DNA of 5,541 bases from Desulfotignum sp. (lineage in GTDB: Bacteria > Desulfobacterota > Desulfobacteria > Desulfobacterales > Desulfobacteraceae). The position numbers and the translations under genes were made by a program. The notes under the pieces were generated by a model. It did not search any database. It was not told the DNA's origin and saw only the letters and a program-made list of their open reading frames with translations. Below are positions 4,334 through 5,541 of this stretch, one piece after another. Numbering within the stretch: position 1 is the first letter of the stretch; each line of letters begins with the position of its first letter. Location of the stretch: positions 1-5,541 of the forward strand of contig JAIPDY010000246.1 of the NCBI GenBank assembly GCA_021737445.1, read 5' to 3'.

Positions 4334-5541
4334 CCACGGAAATTCTGATCCTGACCATGCTTTTTTTGTTCATGATTCACACCCCCATTGCCATTGCCAT
4401 CGGTGCGGCTTCCCTGGCCGCAATCGCCTTCCAGGGGGAGTTTTCATTGATGATGGTGGTCCAGCGCATGGTGGCAGGGACAGATTCCTTTCATCTCATG
4501 GCTGTGCCGTTGTTCATGTATGCAGGCACCATCATGGAAAAAGGGGGGATTTCCCGGCGGCTCATCGATTTCGCCAATGCCCTGACCGGGTGGCTGCCGG
4601 GCGGGCTGGCAGCGGTGTCCATTGTGTCGGCCATGTTCTTTGCCGGGATTTCCGGGTCGGCGGCTGCGGATACAGCAGCTGTGGGTGCGGTGCTGATTCC
4701 GGCCATGAAGCGGTCCGGGTATCCATCCGGCTTTTCCGCGGCAGTCCAGGCCTCGGGCGGATCTCTCGGGGTGGTGATCCCACCCTCCATTCCCATGATC
4801 ATCTTCGGGTTTCTCACCGGCGCCAGTATCTCCCGGCTGTTTGCCGCGGGCATTCTGCCGGGGCTGCTCATCGGGCTTTCCCTGATTGCGGTGTCCACCC
4901 TGATCGCCTGGAAAAACGGGTATGCCCCGTCTGCCGCGTTTTCACTGCCGCAGGTGATAGACAGTTTCCGGCGGGCGTTTCTGGCACTGGGGGCACCGGT
5001 GATCATCCTGGGCGGGATTTTATCAGGCATTTTCACGGCCACAGAGTCTGCGGCCGTGGCTGTGGTCTATGCCCTTGTGATTTCCATGACCGTGTACCGG
5101 CAGATCAAAATAAAGGACCTGGTCCCGATTTTCACCGGGGCTTCCATCACCGCCTCCGTGGTGATGTTCATCATTGCCACAGCATCGGTGTTTTCATGGA
5201 TCGCGGCCATCGAGGATATCCCGGCGGCACTGGCATCCACCCTTTTGACCTGGACGGACAACCCGGTGCTGCTGTTGCTTATGGTGAACCTGGTGCTGCT
5301 GGCAGCCGGGGTGTTTGTGGAGACCACGGCAGCCCTGATCCTGCTGGTGCCCATGATCACATCCATGCTGCCGGCCCTGGGGATCGATTTGATCCAGCTG
5401 GGGGTGATCGTGGTGGCCAACCTGGCCATCGGCATGCTCACCCCGCCCATGGGGATCTGCCTGATCGTGTCCGCCTCCATTTCCGGGGACCGGATCAGCA
5501 CCGTGAGCCGGCGGGTGGTGCCGTTTCTGATTGTTCTGGTG
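4330..5541 (+). CDS. dctM: TRAP transporter large permease subunit (DctM family), C-terminus outside window
   Basis: The frame opens at ATG 4330 and remains open to the right edge, giving 404 residues; relatives are usually about 425-430, so only the last segment is missing. DctM is the ion-coupled transport subunit in the inner membrane and belongs to the IT superfamily. Conserved family marks are visible throughout: AVPLFMYAG (58-66), LPGGLAAVS (89-97), FFAGISGSAAAD (103-114), IPAMKRSGYP (123-132), GVVIPPSIPMI (147-157), FAAGILPGL (171-179), GIFTATESAA (233-242), VFVETTAALILLVP (328-341) and IGMLTPPMG (367-375). The two half-sites SGS and TPP.G correspond to the hairpin regions that bind sodium and substrate in structurally known members. 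The subunit has about eleven hydrophobic stretches in the visible part. The ATGA overlap with dctQ and a good Shine-Dalgarno indicate tight coupling. No frameshift or damage is seen. Confidence 0.96.
   Translation, partial: MTTEILILTMLFLFMIHTPIAIAIGAASLAAIAFQGEFSLMMVVQRMVAGTDSFHLMAVPLFMYAGTIMEKGGISRRLIDFANALTGWLPGGLAAVSIVSAMFFAGISGSAAADTAAVGAVLIPAMKRSGYPSGFSAAVQASGGSLGVVIPPSIPMIIFGFLTGASISRLFAAGILPGLLIGLSLIAVSTLIAWKNGYAPSAAFSLPQVIDSFRRAFLALGAPVIILGGILSGIFTATESAAVAVVYALVISMTVYRQIKIKDLVPIFTGASITASVVMFIIATASVFSWIAAIEDIPAALASTLLTWTDNPVLLLLMVNLVLLAAGVFVETTAALILLVPMITSMLPALGIDLIQLGVIVVANLAIGMLTPPMGICLIVSASISGDRISTVSRRVVPFLIVLV

Noticed and set aside
1..5541. Mobile element, CRISPR array, phage or defence system
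   Set aside because: No direct-repeat array with spacers, terminal inverted repeats, transposase, integrase or nuclease-like protein was seen; all frames with motifs belong to metabolic or transport families with uniform codon style.

Overview
The window is a compact, gene-dense stretch of bacterial chromosome, rich in G+C (CTG, GCC, CCG, GTG and GGG codons dominate every gene). It holds six protein-coding genes in two divergent blocks around an AT-rich intergenic region at about 1469-1556. The combination of a ferredoxin-nitroreductase fusion, an iron-dependent alcohol dehydrogenase and a TRAP transporter, with this codon style, suggests an anaerobic proteobacterium of the sulfate-reducing Desulfobacteraceae type. 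That assignment is an inference from gene content and style. No rRNA, tRNA, CRISPR array, insertion sequence, prophage or toxin/defence gene was seen, and no stretch over 300 bases lacks a gene.

Left block, minus strand: a nitroreductase-family flavoprotein with an N-terminal two-cluster ferredoxin domain (548-1468) is followed 35 bases later by a class V PLP-dependent aminotransferase/cysteine-desulfurase-like gene (512 down to 1). The second gene runs off the left edge of the window, so only its N-terminal 170 residues are visible. The two probably form one transcript.

Right block, plus strand: a group III iron-dependent alcohol dehydrogenase (1557-2729, TTG start) is followed by a complete TRAP transporter set. 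This comprises the periplasmic solute-binding protein dctP (2799-3776), the small membrane subunit dctQ (3803-4333, GTG start) and the large membrane subunit dctM (from 4330). dctM overlaps dctQ by ATGA and runs off the right edge with 404 residues visible. The likely logic is that DctPQM imports an organic acid or similar anion using a sodium gradient, and the dehydrogenase acts on that substrate or on a metabolite from it. The substrate cannot be read from the sequence.

No clearly new system is visible. The points most worth a second look are a 12-bp tandem repeat that encodes a Gly/Pro/Asp-rich tail on DctQ and also carries the dctM ribosome binding site, and the dctQ start, which lacks its own Shine-Dalgarno and overlaps a four-codon reading frame. 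Two others are the replacement of a usual metal-ligand His by Gln in the dehydrogenase, and the overlapping divergent promoter elements at about 1510-1546.
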